From contig JARKIF010000004.1 in NCBI GenBank assembly GCA_029378245.1, positions 1,550,001 to 1,614,000 on the forward strand: a stretch of 64,000 nt of DNA, written 5' to 3'. Made by a program: the position numbers and the translations under genes. The notes below the pieces were generated by a model. The model saw only the letters and a list, made by a program, of their open reading frames with translations, ran no database searches and was not told the origin of the DNA. Of this stretch, positions 11,062 to 23,929 are shown piece by piece; position 1 is the stretch's first letter, and each line of letters opens with the position of its first letter. This stretch comes from Roridomyces roridus. Taxonomy: Eukaryota > Basidiomycota > Agaricomycetes > Agaricales > Mycenaceae.

Positions 11062-14000
11062 TTATGAGACAGCAAACTGCGGCGCAGCTTCGTGGTGGAA
11101 AGACCCATTAAAGCCGGGAGGACTATGGTGGTTATACGGCGACGGCGACTCGTTCGACGCATTCGACCTTGGCGAATGTCCCGACGAAGAATCAGGCCAC
11201 GAGAAACCAGGCATCATCATGGTATCCCTGCACAGTAGTCTTCTCAGCACGCACGGACACGAAAACACCCAAGACAGAAACTTACCACCACGCAGGGTTC
11301 TTGAGCGCTTGCATCGCAACGAGCATCTGCTCCTCATCCTGCGCCCCCATCCCCAGGTCCATGTCCGCACCATACTGCACCGGACCGGTGTATGTCGCAT
11401 CCGCGCGGTATATCGGCGTGCTCCCCGTCTCCCCCTGCGCAAATGCACGCGAATACCCCTGCGCCGCGGGGTCAATGTGCATCGCGGGGCCCACTCCAGC
11501 CATCGGAGACGTCGTAAACGTCGAGCTCGTACCACTACCAGACGACTGGTACTCGCTCGACGGGCCCGCGTAGTTTTGCGGAGGCGGTGCCTGAGGCTGC
11601 AGACGCCCAACAGTAGCACCATCCCGACGATGTCGTGACAGCAGACCGGCGAGGAAGCGCGCGTACAGCTTGGGCGTATGCCGGTCGTCGATAGCCACCT
11701 CCGGAGAGCTCAGCGTCTGGATCAGCCGTCCAATAAGATCGTAGACCTCGTTCTCCTCCTCCTTGGGCATGAGGTGGGAGAATTCCGGTCGCAGGAGCTT
11801 GAGAAGGAAAGCAGAAGCAAACGCCGAAAAGATAAAGTGCCCTTGAAAAACAGAATTCAGAACTCATCAACAGAAAACAAGAAGGCAATCCTACCATCCG
11901 GCGAGTAACGGATGAAACCCGTCGGTATCAAGCCCTCGACCATTTGCCGCAAAACACCCTTCGCAGACGCGAGGCACTGGAATACATCAGCGACCGCGTT
12001 GAGGGAAGAACTGTGGAAACACACCTCTGTGAAAAAGATGTAATCCGGGGGCTGAAGGCCACGCTGGTAAGCCTGCTGGAAGCCAAACGAGAACATGACA
12101 AGACGCGAGTACGCGGTCAGGCTACACGCCGATCAGTACTGCTTGACAGAGCAAAAAGAATTCGCTTACAAGGGTAGGAGCTTGCAACGCAGGATGGTCT
12201 TGCGATCTATATGACCATAGTCAGTAATCAATCGGCCACGATACGACGCCGGGCTCACCATTCGGATCCGACTCTTCGTCAAAGCGCCGTGCCCATTCTT
12301 CCTTGAACACCGTGAGCTTGGCGTCATGCTGGAGCGTCACAGTCCGGAAATCAATGCGCTGCGAGCAGGTTAGTGGTCATCACCAACTCATGATGCATTT
12401 ACTGACCTTGTTAAGACCAGAAGGAGACGTCGGGTCGGAGAAGAGCTCTTCGTGAAAGCTCCCCACGACCCGTAGGAGCGCCGTGTAGCAGCACATGTGT
12501 ATATCGTACTGTTACGGAAGCGTGAGTGGGGAATGACAACGCGCGGGATAAATGACTGACAGACGACATGTACGGGGACTTCTTGTACCAATCGTCGCCC
12601 CCGTGGCGCATAACGCTGTTGCTCAGTCAGCTTTCGAGAAATCGAGAGAGACAAGAGACGACATACTCGGACTCCTTGATCGTCGACGGCTTCCCAGTCT
12701 GCGTCGCAGTCGATCGGTCCAGATTGAAGCAAATCATCCACACCCGCGTCCGGTTAAGCTGCTCCCTTTGCTGCCTCTCGCTCCCCTTGAGCGTCTTGCT
12801 CGTGACCTGATGCAGATTCAAATCCGTCGCAAGCCGAATCGCCAGTCCCGTGTACAACCACTGCCGGTCCTCTTCCCACTTGCGCGCAGGGACGGCGTAG
12901 ATGCTCATGAGGATATAAGCCTGGACGAGCTCGACAGACTTCCACCCATCAATGAGAGCGTTCGCGGCCGAGTGTTTGGCAAAGTGCATCGCAATCGGGT
13001 AAATCTCCGACTTTTCAGGATAGTAGCGCGAAGATATAGCGCAGACTAGAACCAATGTCAAACCCTATTGGAAAGGATAAAAGGACATTACTCACTGACG
13101 GTAAACAAGAAAGGACACCGAGCGAAAGTTGACGCAGGGGTGTGTAGCACGGGATCGAGGAGAGCAATAAAAGGCTGCGATTGGTGTCAGTGAGACGTTA
13201 TTCCAGGCCAAAAAAGGACACACATTAACACGATTGTAAAATCTGCATGGCCACATCAGCAAGCTAGCCGCAAGCTCGAGAGGGAAACACCCACATGTCA
13301 AATAGTTTGTCCACATCTTCTGGGACAACAAGCCCATGTATCAGTATCTCCGGCGGACTGTGCTGCTCAATCAGCTGCGCGCGCATCCCAAGATCAGTAG
13401 CCGGTCCAGGTAAAAAGTACGCCGCATTCGCCACGCCCTGCACATACGCCATCAGCCTCTCATCCACGACAAGCTCGAAACAAGAAAGAGCACGCACGAC
13501 GTTATCATCATCAAGATCATCCAACTCCTCCTCCCTCGTAGCAGGCTCCCCCGCCGCCCGCTGTCTTTGCCGGTCCTTCCCCCGGCTATTACTCAAGCTC
13601 AAATTCGCAATCAATCCAAGCGGCACAGTCGCATCAGGCAACGCGCTCGACTCGCCCTCCCCGTCATCCGCATCATCCGCATCCCCATCATCATGCTCGT
13701 CCTCAGAAGCAGATTCCTCCACCACCGTGCCCGATGCGGCAAATCCGGGATTCGCCGAGCTAAACGCAGCAGAATTGAAACTCGGGTTCCCAGAGCCAAA
13801 ATTGGGCGAAGAAACAGAGGCCTCGCCAGACCGGACGCTGGCCTGCAATCGATCGAGCCAGGCAATGATATTCCGATTACTGGTATCCGAAGGCGAAGTC
13901 GCCATCCGGTATGAAGCGATCGAAAGCGGAGTGGCGATGTACGGATTATGCAGCTATAATATGAATGGTAAGTTACATTGAAGAGCGGGCGGGAGAAGAC

Positions 14001-16722
14001 AGCCCGTACCTGCTTTAAAAGCGACTCGATAATCGCATCCTTCTGCCGAATCTGCGCAAGCAGATACTCGCGCTTACTATAGGCAGAAACAAATGGTAAG
14101 TCCGAGTTTGACGATGCAGGCGAAGAAGGAGGGGAAGAAAAGCCAGCCGACGGCGAGGGCGGTAGTGACCCCGACGATGACGCCAGAGAAGCAATAGATG
14201 AGGAAGAAGATTTATGAAGAAGAGGGAGTTTGGGTGGAGTTATAGGTGGGAGCATAACAAGAGAGAGAGAGAGCTGGGGCAGGGGCGCAGACGCAGTAGC
14301 CATTGAAAGGTACAAAGCCCCTATTCCTCGAGCCACTCATCTTATACGAAGTGGCCTGACGCCGGCGCCTACGAACGCCTGCGTCCCAAAAAGGAAACAG
14401 GAGGAACAACAGGGTCGGTCAGCCCCACAGATGGACGAGGGTTCGGGTAGCCACGCGCAGACCCCGGCATCACCGTACAACGAGCAAGACATGAAGCCCA
14501 CGGAGATTGTCCCCCAAGCGAGGTGAGATAGCAGATATCCTTCTTCCGGAACAGGTGGGACCGAGCAAGATGGAAGACAGAAAGACACGAGCAATAGCCG
14601 ACGCCAGGGCTTGTACTCATTTGCATATCCCCTGCTCCACCAACGTCGACCAACGTCGGGCATTGAATGGAAAAGACGGCAACAAGAAAGCCCCAAAAAG
14701 AAAAAAGAAGAAAAACCGAGTAATGAGGCGGCAAGGGTGGGAGGAGGTCGAGGTCATACAACCGTGCATCCTGTCAAGCATCCAACACCCTCTTCACCCT
14801 CTTCCGGGTCGAACGGCGCCGAGGTATCCGTATCCTACCGGCAAACCACCAACGCCGCTGTCCCAGCTCGATGGCATCCAAGAGACACCAGGTCAAGCGA
14901 AAGACGGAACCAGAAAATCCCCGGTCTGCGAGTTCGCCTTGCGAATCCAAGAGAGAGCCCAGGAGAGCCCTGAGAATCCCCCTCCAGGCACCGGCCCCCA
15001 AATCACCGAACAGTGAACCCTCCGTCGGATATTTGATCTCCGAGAAAAACAAGAATCGAAAAACCATCCAAGCAGCCAATGAGGGGAATCGAAGCCACAT
15101 CCGCCCATCGCGGACAGACAAATCAGCCCGGGCCGTGTCCCGACTGTATTCATGAATCATGACAGCGCGGACGGGGATCAATAATTAGAAAACGAGTGCC
15201 CGGGGCACATATCACCGGGAGGGGGATAAGAGGGGAGGAAATTCGGGCGTGTGCGCACGCATTTTCTCGACGCATGCTAGGTTCGTACCAAAGGATCTTG
15301 GCCTAGAGCCCACCATGCCCGCCGTCCGTCAGGCTCGGACAGACAGCCGGCAGGATGAATGCACATTTGCGTGCTGCTGATAGTACAGCCCGCCGCATTC
15401 CCGCCTCGCGACGCGTTGGATGATAGGTGACTCCCCCTGCGCACCACCGATCCATCCCACTGAGCCCGGGGGTGCCCCGGAGAGAGCTGGCCAGAAACAG
15501 AAAGAAGAAGAAAGACCGCGGGCAAGTTCTCCGCATCGTCCCACCAAGCCCGGTACGTTGAAATGACGCATAGCGGACTGGAGTGACCGTCCGTGCAGGT
15601 CGCTTGCCTGCGCCACCGTGCCTCGCCGAGCTCCACAAGGGAAAACGAAGGAAAGGGGAGAAGATTTTTAAGAACCCACTCACTTTGGAGCACTCCTCGG
15701 CTTTCGCCCCTCCACAATACACACATGCCCGCCGGCACGGCAACGGCGGCAGGTATTATCCACTCCTTAGCTCTGCATCAGCCTTTGCCGTACGCAAGGA
15801 AAGAAAGGAATCAAGTAACCCACCTCCCTCGCCGTCTTCCCCCGCCGGTATGGGCCCAAAGTCGCACTTCATCTTGAGCTTCTTGCAGTGCGTGCATGCG
15901 CCGGGACTAGCGTTAGCGTATAGTGGAGTTCGTAGTTGCGTGGATAATGGCGATAGGAGCAGACAGACGTCGAGAAGAGAAGCGTGCGGAAAACGAGCGA
16001 GCCGGGTTAGGTTAGGTTACGGTTTCCATAGTCGGGAACCCAGGAAGGCGAAGGAAGCCAAATGCGATTCCACAGCGGGAGGGGGCACCGAGGGCAGGGA
16101 CAAGGAGAAGGAGAAAAAAAGAAGCGAGTCGATCAGCCCCGGACTCGGCTAGGTGTAGCGGTGTGCACTCACAGACGCGGTCCTCGACTCCTCACACCCA
16201 AACCACCCATTCCTACACTGATGCCCGTCCCACTAATGTCTGCACCGCCAAAGCCATCGTCAGAATCAGAGTCCGAGTACTGGGGCGGTGCCGGCGCTGC
16301 AGCCTTCCTGGTCCGCTTTCGTTTGGGCGCTGGGGAGCCTCGGTGGCCTTGGACGACGGGGGGTTGGGGTTTGGGTTTGGGCTTTCCCTCCTCGCGCCGT
16401 TGCTCGGCCTCGCCCCTCTCGTCTTGGCCGACGGCGGGGACATGGAGGGTCCGGGCACGTAAGGCGCCGCTGTGCTCGTACTGGCCGGCGGATGCTGCTG
16501 GGGTGGTGGCGGTTGCTGTTGTGGGTAGTAGAACTGAGCCAGCAGATCGTCGTAAGACGTCCCAGGGGCTGGGTACGCAAAATGGAATTGGGGGGATTGG
16601 GAATTGTGCTGAAACTGGGGGTGTCGTGGCTGCTGCTGCTGCTGCTGCTGGTGAAAGTCCCACTCGCCCGCATCGTAGAAGGGCGGGACCTGGCCGTGGT
16701 TGTGCGGTGGCGGATGGGCCAT
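11062..16722 (-). CDS. Zn2Cys6 transcription factor with Fungal_trans domain, 16 exons, one frameshift
   Basis: A binuclear zinc cluster regulator of about 1037 residues. The N-terminus is Gln/Pro-rich (MAHPPPHNHGQ), then KRKRTRK and an acidic patch. The zinc cluster is spread over two exons: PGACTHCKKLKMKC, then TCRRCRAGGHVC. Next come a linker (NKREYLLAQIRQKDAIIE), an acidic low-complexity region and the Fungal_trans middle domain (AISSRYYPEKSEIYPIAM, KWEEDRQWLYTGLAIRLA). Exons: 16722-16173, 15906-15824, 15765-15684, 14076-14010, 13953-13295, 13242-13224, 13174-13096, 13045-12667, 12615-12561, 12508-12407, 12358-12259, 12206-12170, 12121-12025, 11976-11895, 11841-11286, 11227-11062. All phases agree if one base is missing near 16381-16387. 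DNA target unknown. Confidence 0.85.
14077..15683 (-). other. 1.6 kb intron of the Zn2Cys6 factor
   Basis: GTGAGT donor at 15683 and TATAG acceptor at 14077; the join gives RKPRSAP-NKREYLLAQ in phase. Every other intron in this gene is short, apart from a 266 bp one after exon 1. I find no coding sequence or terminal repeats inside. The last 250 bp, read in frame with the downstream exon, encode Ser/Pro-rich sequence that might be used from an internal start. Confidence 0.65.
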
Positions 16723-17694
16723 TGAAGATAGGGAAAGAAGAAACCGATTTTGATGATGCGGCAGGTCTGCGGTTTTAACGAGGCCGCGCTGGTCAGACCC
16801 GGCCAAAGCATCACACCGTATGTCTCTTCTTTTACGCGTCTTCTCCTCCTTCGACGCCATAAATGTTGAGCCACGCGTGCAGATCGAGGCAAGCTACCTT
16901 GCCTCCAGACACCACCAATTCTCTTTCCTTATTTCGAACAAGGGCTCTGGACATCTGGAAGGCATGTTCGACCAAGGTCAAACGCGAGACGATTATCATA
17001 CTAGTATTTGCAAATTGGGACCCATGGCTAGGCTGCAGCCACGCGGTCCCTTGCGCTTTTGGCACTTAAATCGACCACGTTGGTACCCTTCCTTCTGTCG
17101 AGTTTGCTTTTCAGCTTCTTGCCATGGGACTCCAGCAGGCACCTGAATTACATTGCAAAGAGTGAAATTCAAATCCCCAAAAGCTGCCGTTGATTGGCCG
17201 TTGACCACAAGCGGCTCGCGTGGTGGCGATACACCAGCGATCACCATCCTTGGCGCGCCGTTAGCGAAGGTTAGCGACTTTGAAGTTTGATGGATCATTG
17301 TACTTATGTCAATTGCCTATCTCGGACTTTTCTAGCTCGAGTCTCAATGGACGCTCTCTGAAAGCCTCTTTTTGCGACTCCCTGATGACCCAGTCCTGCC
17401 GACGCAAGCCTGATCCGTCCCTCGCTCGGATGTTCCGAGGGTCCGGGTATTGCTGAGTCCGTAGTTTATCCCGATGCACCGGGTATTGCTGAGTACGCTC
17501 TAACGGATAACACATTTTCCGCAGAGGTAGGAAAAGTAGCGTGAAGTTCAAATTCAGTTGGCCGCAAGGGACCTGCAAGCGGCCTCGCGTGGTATCAACG
17601 TGGTCGTTACACGGAATCTACCAACCCCCGACTTTGATGACCCAGTACCGCTGACGCGCCCGGAACCTCATCCGACCATCCGTTTCCCGCCCCT
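16723..17694. other. Intergenic region, short direct repeats
   Basis: Holds the promoter of the Zn2Cys6 gene and the 3' flank of the DUF2470 gene. A 16-bp direct repeat (CCGGGTATTGCTGAGT) occurs near 17441 and 17480. A minus open frame at 16996-17298 has no recognisable domain and is not called. Confidence 0.4.
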
Positions 17695-18548
17695 TTACTC
17701 AATCTTCATGACGCTCTCAATTCTCTTATCCTGTATCCTCTTCCGCATCTCCACAAGCACAGGGAACCCAAACCCCAACGTCCCCAACACATAGGTCGCC
17801 TGCAAATGCAAACTCAATCATCAGCCAAAAGTCAACTCCTCTGGCGAAGAACAAACTTACCCCCACACCAAAACTCCCCGCATGCTTTCTCGCAACCGTC
17901 CCCACATACACCGCCTCGAGCAAATGCATCACGATCAACACCCACCAGCTCGCCAACAAAATCGATACCGGCCCCGCACGAATATACGGAGACAGGAACC
18001 TCGCCGGAGCAAACACTGCCGACCCCGCACTGGCATCCAGCGGCGCATACGTACAATAAAACAACGCGCATACCGGCAGGAACGTCGTCGTAAGCACCTT
18101 GGTCCACGGGAAATCCACCTCGGTGAGGATGGGTGATTTAATCTGTCCTGCGTTCAACCAGAACTTGTCACGAAAAAATCAAGACGACTGACCATACCCA
18201 AGCCCTCCTGCGCAATAGCCTTCATCTCCAACAACCTCGGCTTCACATCCTCGTACCCACCCAACGGCGGGTCAATCACCACCCGCACATCCTTCTTGCC
18301 GCCGTTCTTTAACGTACAAGTCAACGTCATGCTCTACATAGCTCTCTATTAGTATTCAAGACGAAGAAGAAAAGACGCAGCCAAAGCCAACGCACTTTAC
18401 AATCAATCCCACTCATCTCCGCCCCAGTGACGACCTCCCCCTCGAGCTGCTCCTTCCCATACCACTTGGCATATGCTACGAGCGTATCTGGGTGGTTGGA
18501 CATGTACATCTTGAGAAAGGTCGATTTTTCTGCGACGGGGTCTGACAT
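17695..18548 (-). CDS. DUF2470-type membrane protein, copy A
   Basis: A 226-residue protein in four exons (18548-18396, 18333-18193, 18142-17861, 17799-17695), all in phase. The N-terminal ~100 residues (MSDPVAEKSTFLKMYMSNHP, IDPPLGGYEDVKPRLLEMK) match the DUF2470 fold, related to heme-utilisation and split-barrel proteins. The C-terminal half has three or four hydrophobic spans (VLTTTFLPVCALFYCTYAP, ILLASWWVLIVMHLLEAV, YVLGTLGFGFPVLV). It is therefore likely an integral membrane protein with a soluble N-terminal domain; function unknown. A paralogue with the same architecture is at 47082-47826. It lies in tandem with CFA synthase copy A, 259 bp downstream of that gene's stop. Confidence 0.85.
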
Positions 18549-18807
18549 TGGTGGAGAGTGAGAGTGAGGAGAGGAAAGAGAGGTGAGAGGAAAGGAAGCG
18601 ACACGGCCACGTGGCATGACGTGGGATCGCGTATCCGGTTGATTGCCGGGCCGTGGTTGGTAGGACACGCCTGGACCGGGAGGTTCTGGGCGCCGGAGGT
18701 CGTAATACACCCGAGAGTCCTCGGGCGCGTTGTATTCTAGCTAGTCCATGCATAAACGTATATAGCTACAGATCTCGCGCTATGTCCTTCCAGTAAAACT
18801 CCAGTCC

Positions 18808-20728
18808 TCAGGCGCAAACACTCGCAGCCGATTCCTACGTTGAATATCAGACAAGTATCAGAGCCAACAAGGAGAACGTACGGGACGAGCAAATGTCCAA
18901 CAGACACAGCTGAGCCAAACCCGCGAATATGCAACCTCCATGTAAACGAACATATAGTGCCACTTGCGGCGGAACATCTCCAACTTGTACGGGTCCTTGA
19001 GCTCTGGGTATCGTTCTATGAGTGTGTCGATCAAGTCGGACGTCCAGTTTTCGGCGAGGCGGCTGGGGTGTTGCTCTTAGGAAATGCGAAATGGTGGACG
19101 AGTGGCAATTATACTTACCGGCCCCATTCACGCAAGCAGCGCGGGTAATCTGTGGACATGTTGAATGACTTTGAGCGAAGAGTTCAAAGTCCTTACGCGT
19201 TCCAAAATCTTCAATGTTGTCGATACAAAACCGACCCTTGCGCGCCGAACAGAAGCTCTCCGCGAGGGAGAGCGCGCTGGGTAAAATCGTATGTGGCCAA
19301 TGGAACTTGCGGATGAAGTTCTGCCCCCTGTGGCGTTATGTGAGCCTCGGGGCGCGGCGGTAGTGAAAAGATGGCGAACTGATAGCGAGTGTGCGTGCTT
19401 TCAGGGTAAGTGGTGGCCGTCAGCACGGCTACGGCATTTTTGTCCTTGAGGGCCCAGTCGATTTTGGCGAAATATGTGGGCATGTATTCCAAACCGACGG
19501 CCTAGTACGAGCTTAGGAATGTTTCCAACGCAGGAGTGGATTCTCACCTCGAGCATCTCGAGCGAGATGCAGGCATCGAACGCGCCTTTGAACGACGCTG
19601 GCATGTCCCGATAGTCCATGAAGTGAACCCGAATCTGGTCCGCGTACCCAGCGTCGCGGATGCGTTGTTCCGCGAGCTCTTTCTGCTCAATCGAGAGCGT
19701 TATTGTGTCGACGGTGCATCCCAACTTCGCAGCCTATTGCACTTGATCAGTCGCTATCGTCTTAGAAAGAAATGGACATACGGCGATAGCGATGCTTCCC
19801 CATCCACTACCGATCTCCAGCAACCGACATCCCGCCCGCAATCGCGCCTTTCGGATGATATGATTGATCTTCGTGACCTGAGCAGCTTCGAGATCCCCTG
19901 GTTTCCGGTGGCCTTGCAGATCACCGCAGACCCCGCCCTCGCTCTCAGACCATATGGGACACGAGTATTGCATCTCCTTGCTCAGGAAAGCCTACGAGCT
20001 TGGATGAGACTGGGAAGTCGTCAACAAGTTCAAGTGCTTACCGTGTATAACTCGTTCGACGCATCGTATATAGCGACCTGAACAGCCAAGTCAGAACCAA
20101 TTACAGCCGTTGGAGACATGGACTGACATTGGCGATGGACTGGACGTGGAAATGGCTGAAAAAGTGACGGACGACGTTGTAAGCCTTGTATGCATGGTGG
20201 AAGAAGGTCGAGAATGAAGCGATGTTCCGTCGATTGTCGACAAAGAGCTATATGTCGCTGAGTAATAGAATAAGGCATGTGAGCAACACACGTTTAGAAC
20301 TTCCTTCAGATCTGTCGAATCGCATTCTCCCGCCATGTATGCTTCGGAAACTGAAAGAAAGAGTTGAGCAGGAAAGTAAAGGAGAAATATGCGTCGACTC
20401 ACAGCCAACGTCGTAGGACAGATATACTCGAACCCAGAAGCGGTCATGGTTGACCTTGACCTGGGCTCTGCGAGCAACGTCCTTCTCAGTCGCCCCGAAC
20501 CTGTGCACAGCTCCAGAAGGCTCGGTCACCTCGAGCGTCCCAGTCGTTACCCCCTTCTTCAACGCATACAAGACGACCTGTCGAGCTGAGACAACCATGA
20601 GGACCCTGGAAGTAAGTTCAAGCAGCAGTCGCCTTACCATGGGCCAGAAAAGTCTTTTGAATCCAGGAGTTGGACTGGAATCTCGGAAGAGTTGAGACTG
20701 GAAGCGTTGCGTATGCTGAATAGGACAT
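18808..20728 (-). CDS. Cyclopropane-fatty-acyl-phospholipid synthase, copy A
   Basis: A SAM-dependent CFA synthase: transfers a methylene group to cis double bonds of phospholipid acyl chains. The gene starts at MSYSAYATLPVSTLPRFQ, chosen because copies A and B diverge just upstream, and has about ten exons. Visible order: ARQVVLYALKKGVTTGTLEV, FSEAYMAGECDSTDLKEVLN, the substrate segment MQYSCPIW, SAM motif LLEIGSGWGSIAIA, CTVDTITLSIEQKELAEQR, DYRDMPASF, SLEMLEAVG, FIRKFHWPH and a C-terminal helix region ending ESAASVCA. All splice joins inspected keep phase, so it looks functional. Copy B at 31117-33037 spans exactly the same 1921 bp. Head-to-head with a 7-TM gene. Confidence 0.9.
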
Positions 20729-21399
20729 CCTTGCTGGAGGGAGGGAGAATGAGGCGATCGCTTTTTGGCCGGAGTTCGGCAGTGCTCCATCCTTCACACA
20801 GCCTGCCGTTGAGACGCGCAGGCCCATTGGATCATCAAAAACTTTGCTTCTTCCTTTGTATCATCCATCTTCCAATCGTTGTTCTGTGAGTCATTGTGGG
20901 CGACCCACCATATTACTTTCTGAGATCGCCATGTTAAGTGGGTAGAAACCTTGTCGCCCTCATCGAGGTCACACTCATGTCCTTTGCAATAATGCCGAGT
21001 CATGACGAAGGAAAGATGAGCAGCAACATCATGAACATCACTTCCTCTTTCGTTGCTCCTCCGTTGCTCCTCCGAGTCACCGTTGGCTCTGTGGCATCTT
21101 CGAAGAAAATCTCTCACGACTTCTCCATCTTACTCTCACGATCATGGAATAGATATCAAGGGTTGCACTGCTAAGCCGGTGCTCAAGCGCTGCAGGAGTC
21201 AAAACTGGCGCCGAGTTCATCTCGCGGGCCGAGACCACCAACGACAAGTGAGGCTAATTTCAGGTAGTCCTGGTAGTATTTGTGTCCTCAGGCCGCGCTT
21301 CACGGCGTCTGGATCCCATCTTCTGTTTGTTGGTCGTCCCCCTATAAGTCGATTCCCCAGACAGATTCCCTTTCTCGTGGCCCATTCCTTACGTTCTTC
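20729..21399. other. Shared upstream region of CFA synthase A and 7-TM A
   Basis: A divergent spacer of 671 bp. No gene supported. It presumably contains both promoters. I see no repeat. Confidence 0.4.
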
Positions 21400-22741
21400 A
21401 TGTCTGGTACCTCCTGGGCTGAGCCCGCCGCCCTTGGCACGCAGGTCGCCGTCTTCAACTCGTTTGCCATCCTTGGCATCCTGTTGCTCACTTTGATAGT
21501 GGCTACAGCTCATTTCTCCGCCAAAGTCCACCGCAATGAGCTCTGGTTCCGGCACCTTATCGCGTGGATTATATACGATGTCGCGTTTATTCTCCTTCTC
21601 GGTCGCCAGGAGGATGCGGTCCTGCCCTTTGGATTATGCGTCTTCCAGGCCTCGCTCATCTACGCGGTTCCTACATAGTGAGCCTCGTATCGGACAGGAT
21701 TGGGCATATTCTCACCATAAAATCCACAGCGCAACACTCAGTGCATTCTCTTTCGTTGCCGATGTGCGTCTTTCTGCTCAGAAATGGGACTGCCGCTCAA
21801 GTCATTGATAGCTGTACATTCGACTTTCCTCGATCGTTCTAGGGAAGAGGAAAATAAGACCAGCATTGAATAAATTCGTGAGCCTTTCGTAGCTGCTTCG
21901 AGCCTTCCACGCTCATGCCAGGCCTTTAGCTCGTCAATATGCCGTTCTTCGTTCTTCTAGGCGTCTTCACCGAGGCTTTGGTGGTACATATTCTCTCAAG
22001 GCGTGGGTGATACACGCTCACTGGTACTTTCAGCTAGTTCAGGACCCATCGGCCGTGGGCTTCGAGCAAAGGCACCTCTACTGCCATGTTACCACCACTA
22101 CACAGTTAGCGGAATCTCCCTCGCCTTCGAATGAATGACTTCTGAAGCGATTTTAGGTCTCTCATCAGTGGTGGAATCATCGTTGCGACCGGCCTAGTTA
22201 TCTTTCCCCTTGAGAGTACGTGAATCCTCCACATCGAGTTGTGACGGTTGACTCACCCAGCCAACCAGTCTGCATTGCCATTATGATGTATCGCAACTGG
22301 CGCCCATTCCGCGGCTACAGCGGGCACCGGATTTTTCTAACCACATTTATACGAGTCGTTCTCTTCACGATTATATCCATGCTCGGTGTTGGGTCAGTAC
22401 CACCTCTTCGTTCGGAGGCACTCAACTGAGCCGTATTTCAGACTTAGTTCACTTAGCATTGGGTCTCCCACTGCGCCGAAGCCTTACTGGGCCCGACTCA
22501 TATTCACCATCAGTCAGCATATTCCATACCCCTTCGCCAATATATCCTTACGATTCTAGTCCCCGTTGTTGCTGCCATCACGTTCGGCAGTCAAGAGGTA
22601 GGCGGTTATCTTACTTGAAAACTAATGCTCAAATGAAACCAGGATATAATGAGGTCTTGGATATTTTGGAGAGAGCCCCCTCCGGCCGACGACGAGGACG
22701 ACGATGTGTGCCATGGAATTGAATCAGGGCCAACCTTTTAG
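21400..22741 (+). CDS. Fungal 7-TM (GPCR-like) integral membrane protein, copy A
   Basis: A multi-exon membrane protein. Exon 1 encodes MSGTSWAEPAALGTQ and three hydrophobic spans (FNSFAILGILLLTLIVATA, HLIAWIIYDVAFILLL, FGLCVFQASLIYAV). Later exons give TLSAFSFVADV, LYIRLSSIVLGKRKIRPALN, NMPFFVLLGVFTEALV, YRNWRPFRGYSGHRIF and the last spans, then IMRSWIFWREPPP and an acidic tail; stop TAG at 22739-22741. Seven spans plus basic cytoplasmic loops match an agaricomycete receptor-like family with no firm ligand or G-protein evidence. Exon joins inspected keep phase. Paralogue at 33798-35118. Confidence 0.75.
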
Positions 22742-23290
22742 CCCTATTGTACACGACAAGAACATTGGAATGAGACACTCCGAACACTGAACTTTTGCAT
22801 CCATAGTGTAGTGTACGACTTGTGTATTGCAGACTTTTGAATCCGTTTGGCCATGGGCATTTGGAATTCTTGAAAGTTTCGTTCATCAGCGGGTATTCCA
22901 ACTTAAGTCAGTCGCCGAAAAATGACGGGGTAGGATCCGAAGAGTAAGGCTCTCCACTTCGAGGAGCGCTCGTTAAACATAATATCAGGTTCTCCCGCCT
23001 GCATGGCATTTTGAACCCTGGGCGATCAAAGATACACAGGTCAGCTGAGAATGCATAGACGAGAATTGCATTGAATGATGTGGGTTGCGGCATTCGTGTA
23101 TCTATTATCTCAAGACCGGCGTTTTCTTCATAAGGAACCTGCGATGCGGTACACTTGACACTATCCATCTCAAGATCGGCGTTTTCTTCAAAGGGAACCC
23201 GGTACGATGCGGCACACTTGACAGCTTTGAATGTCAGTCGGCCAGAGTCGCCAGGGCAGCCACGGAAACCAGACGTCTCGATATTTTGAG
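22742..23290. other. Gene-poor stretch with a ~60 bp tandem repeat
   Basis: Between 7-TM A and a hAT-like MITE. Two imperfect ~60 bp direct repeats lie at about 23105-23225 (unit core ATCGGCGTTTTCTTCA). On the minus strand they encode a repeated peptide with the core PFEENADLE / PYEENAGLE. This may be a remnant of a coding sequence but no family was recognised. Confidence 0.4.
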
Positions 23291-23929
23291 TAGGGATGCA
23301 CACCGCCCGTCTACGGGTGACGGCCGTCAAATTGACGGCACGAGACGGGTACGGGCCGTCAAATCAACGGCCGTCTTTTGACATCCGACCGGGCCCGACG
23401 GGTACGGGACGGCAAAAATGACGGGTACGGCCGTCAAAAGACGGGTCTCTTGTCAACCTCATCAAACCGCGGGCATTTTAATTCTATAGAAGAGGGATCC
23501 GCCACAGATGTGTTGTAAATGCCATTCCCTTTGATTCTGCTGAGCCAACAACTATTCCACAGCCATTTACACTGGTTGGATGTGAATTTGATGTCAGAGA
23601 TCCCATCAATCAGGCTTCAATCAACAGATAAAGCAACGATAGAAGCCCCGGATCTGAAATAGGCGGTCATTTGGCGGGCATCATGAGTTACACCAGTCTC
23701 CCGACGACTAGCCCATCAAGTGCCCACCCAAATTCCATCTGATCCGACTGACACGGACGCCAACCCGTAGACGGCCCGTCAATCTCGCAGATTGACGGGA
23801 CGGACGGCAATGTTGCCGTCCCGTACCCGTCCCGTATATTTCTTCGATCAAGAGCCAGACGGGTACGGGTACGTACCCGTGTACGGACGGCCGTCAAACG
23901 GTTTGTGACGGGTACGGTGTGCATTCCTA
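23291..23929. mobile_element. hAT-like MITE, 639 bp, TSD ATTTTGAG
   Basis: Ends TAGGGATGCACACCG and CGGTGTGCATTCCTA are inverted repeats. A perfect 8-bp duplication ATTTTGAG flanks it (23283-23290 and 23930-23937). Subterminal regions are dense in GACGGGTACGG/CCGTACCCGT copies in both orientations, as usual for hAT transposase-binding zones. No transposase inside. Confidence 0.9.

Noticed and set aside
16996..17298. A 100-codon minus frame starting MIHQTSKSLTFANGAPRM
   Set aside because: No recognised domain, no splice-consistent extension, and no support beyond being open.
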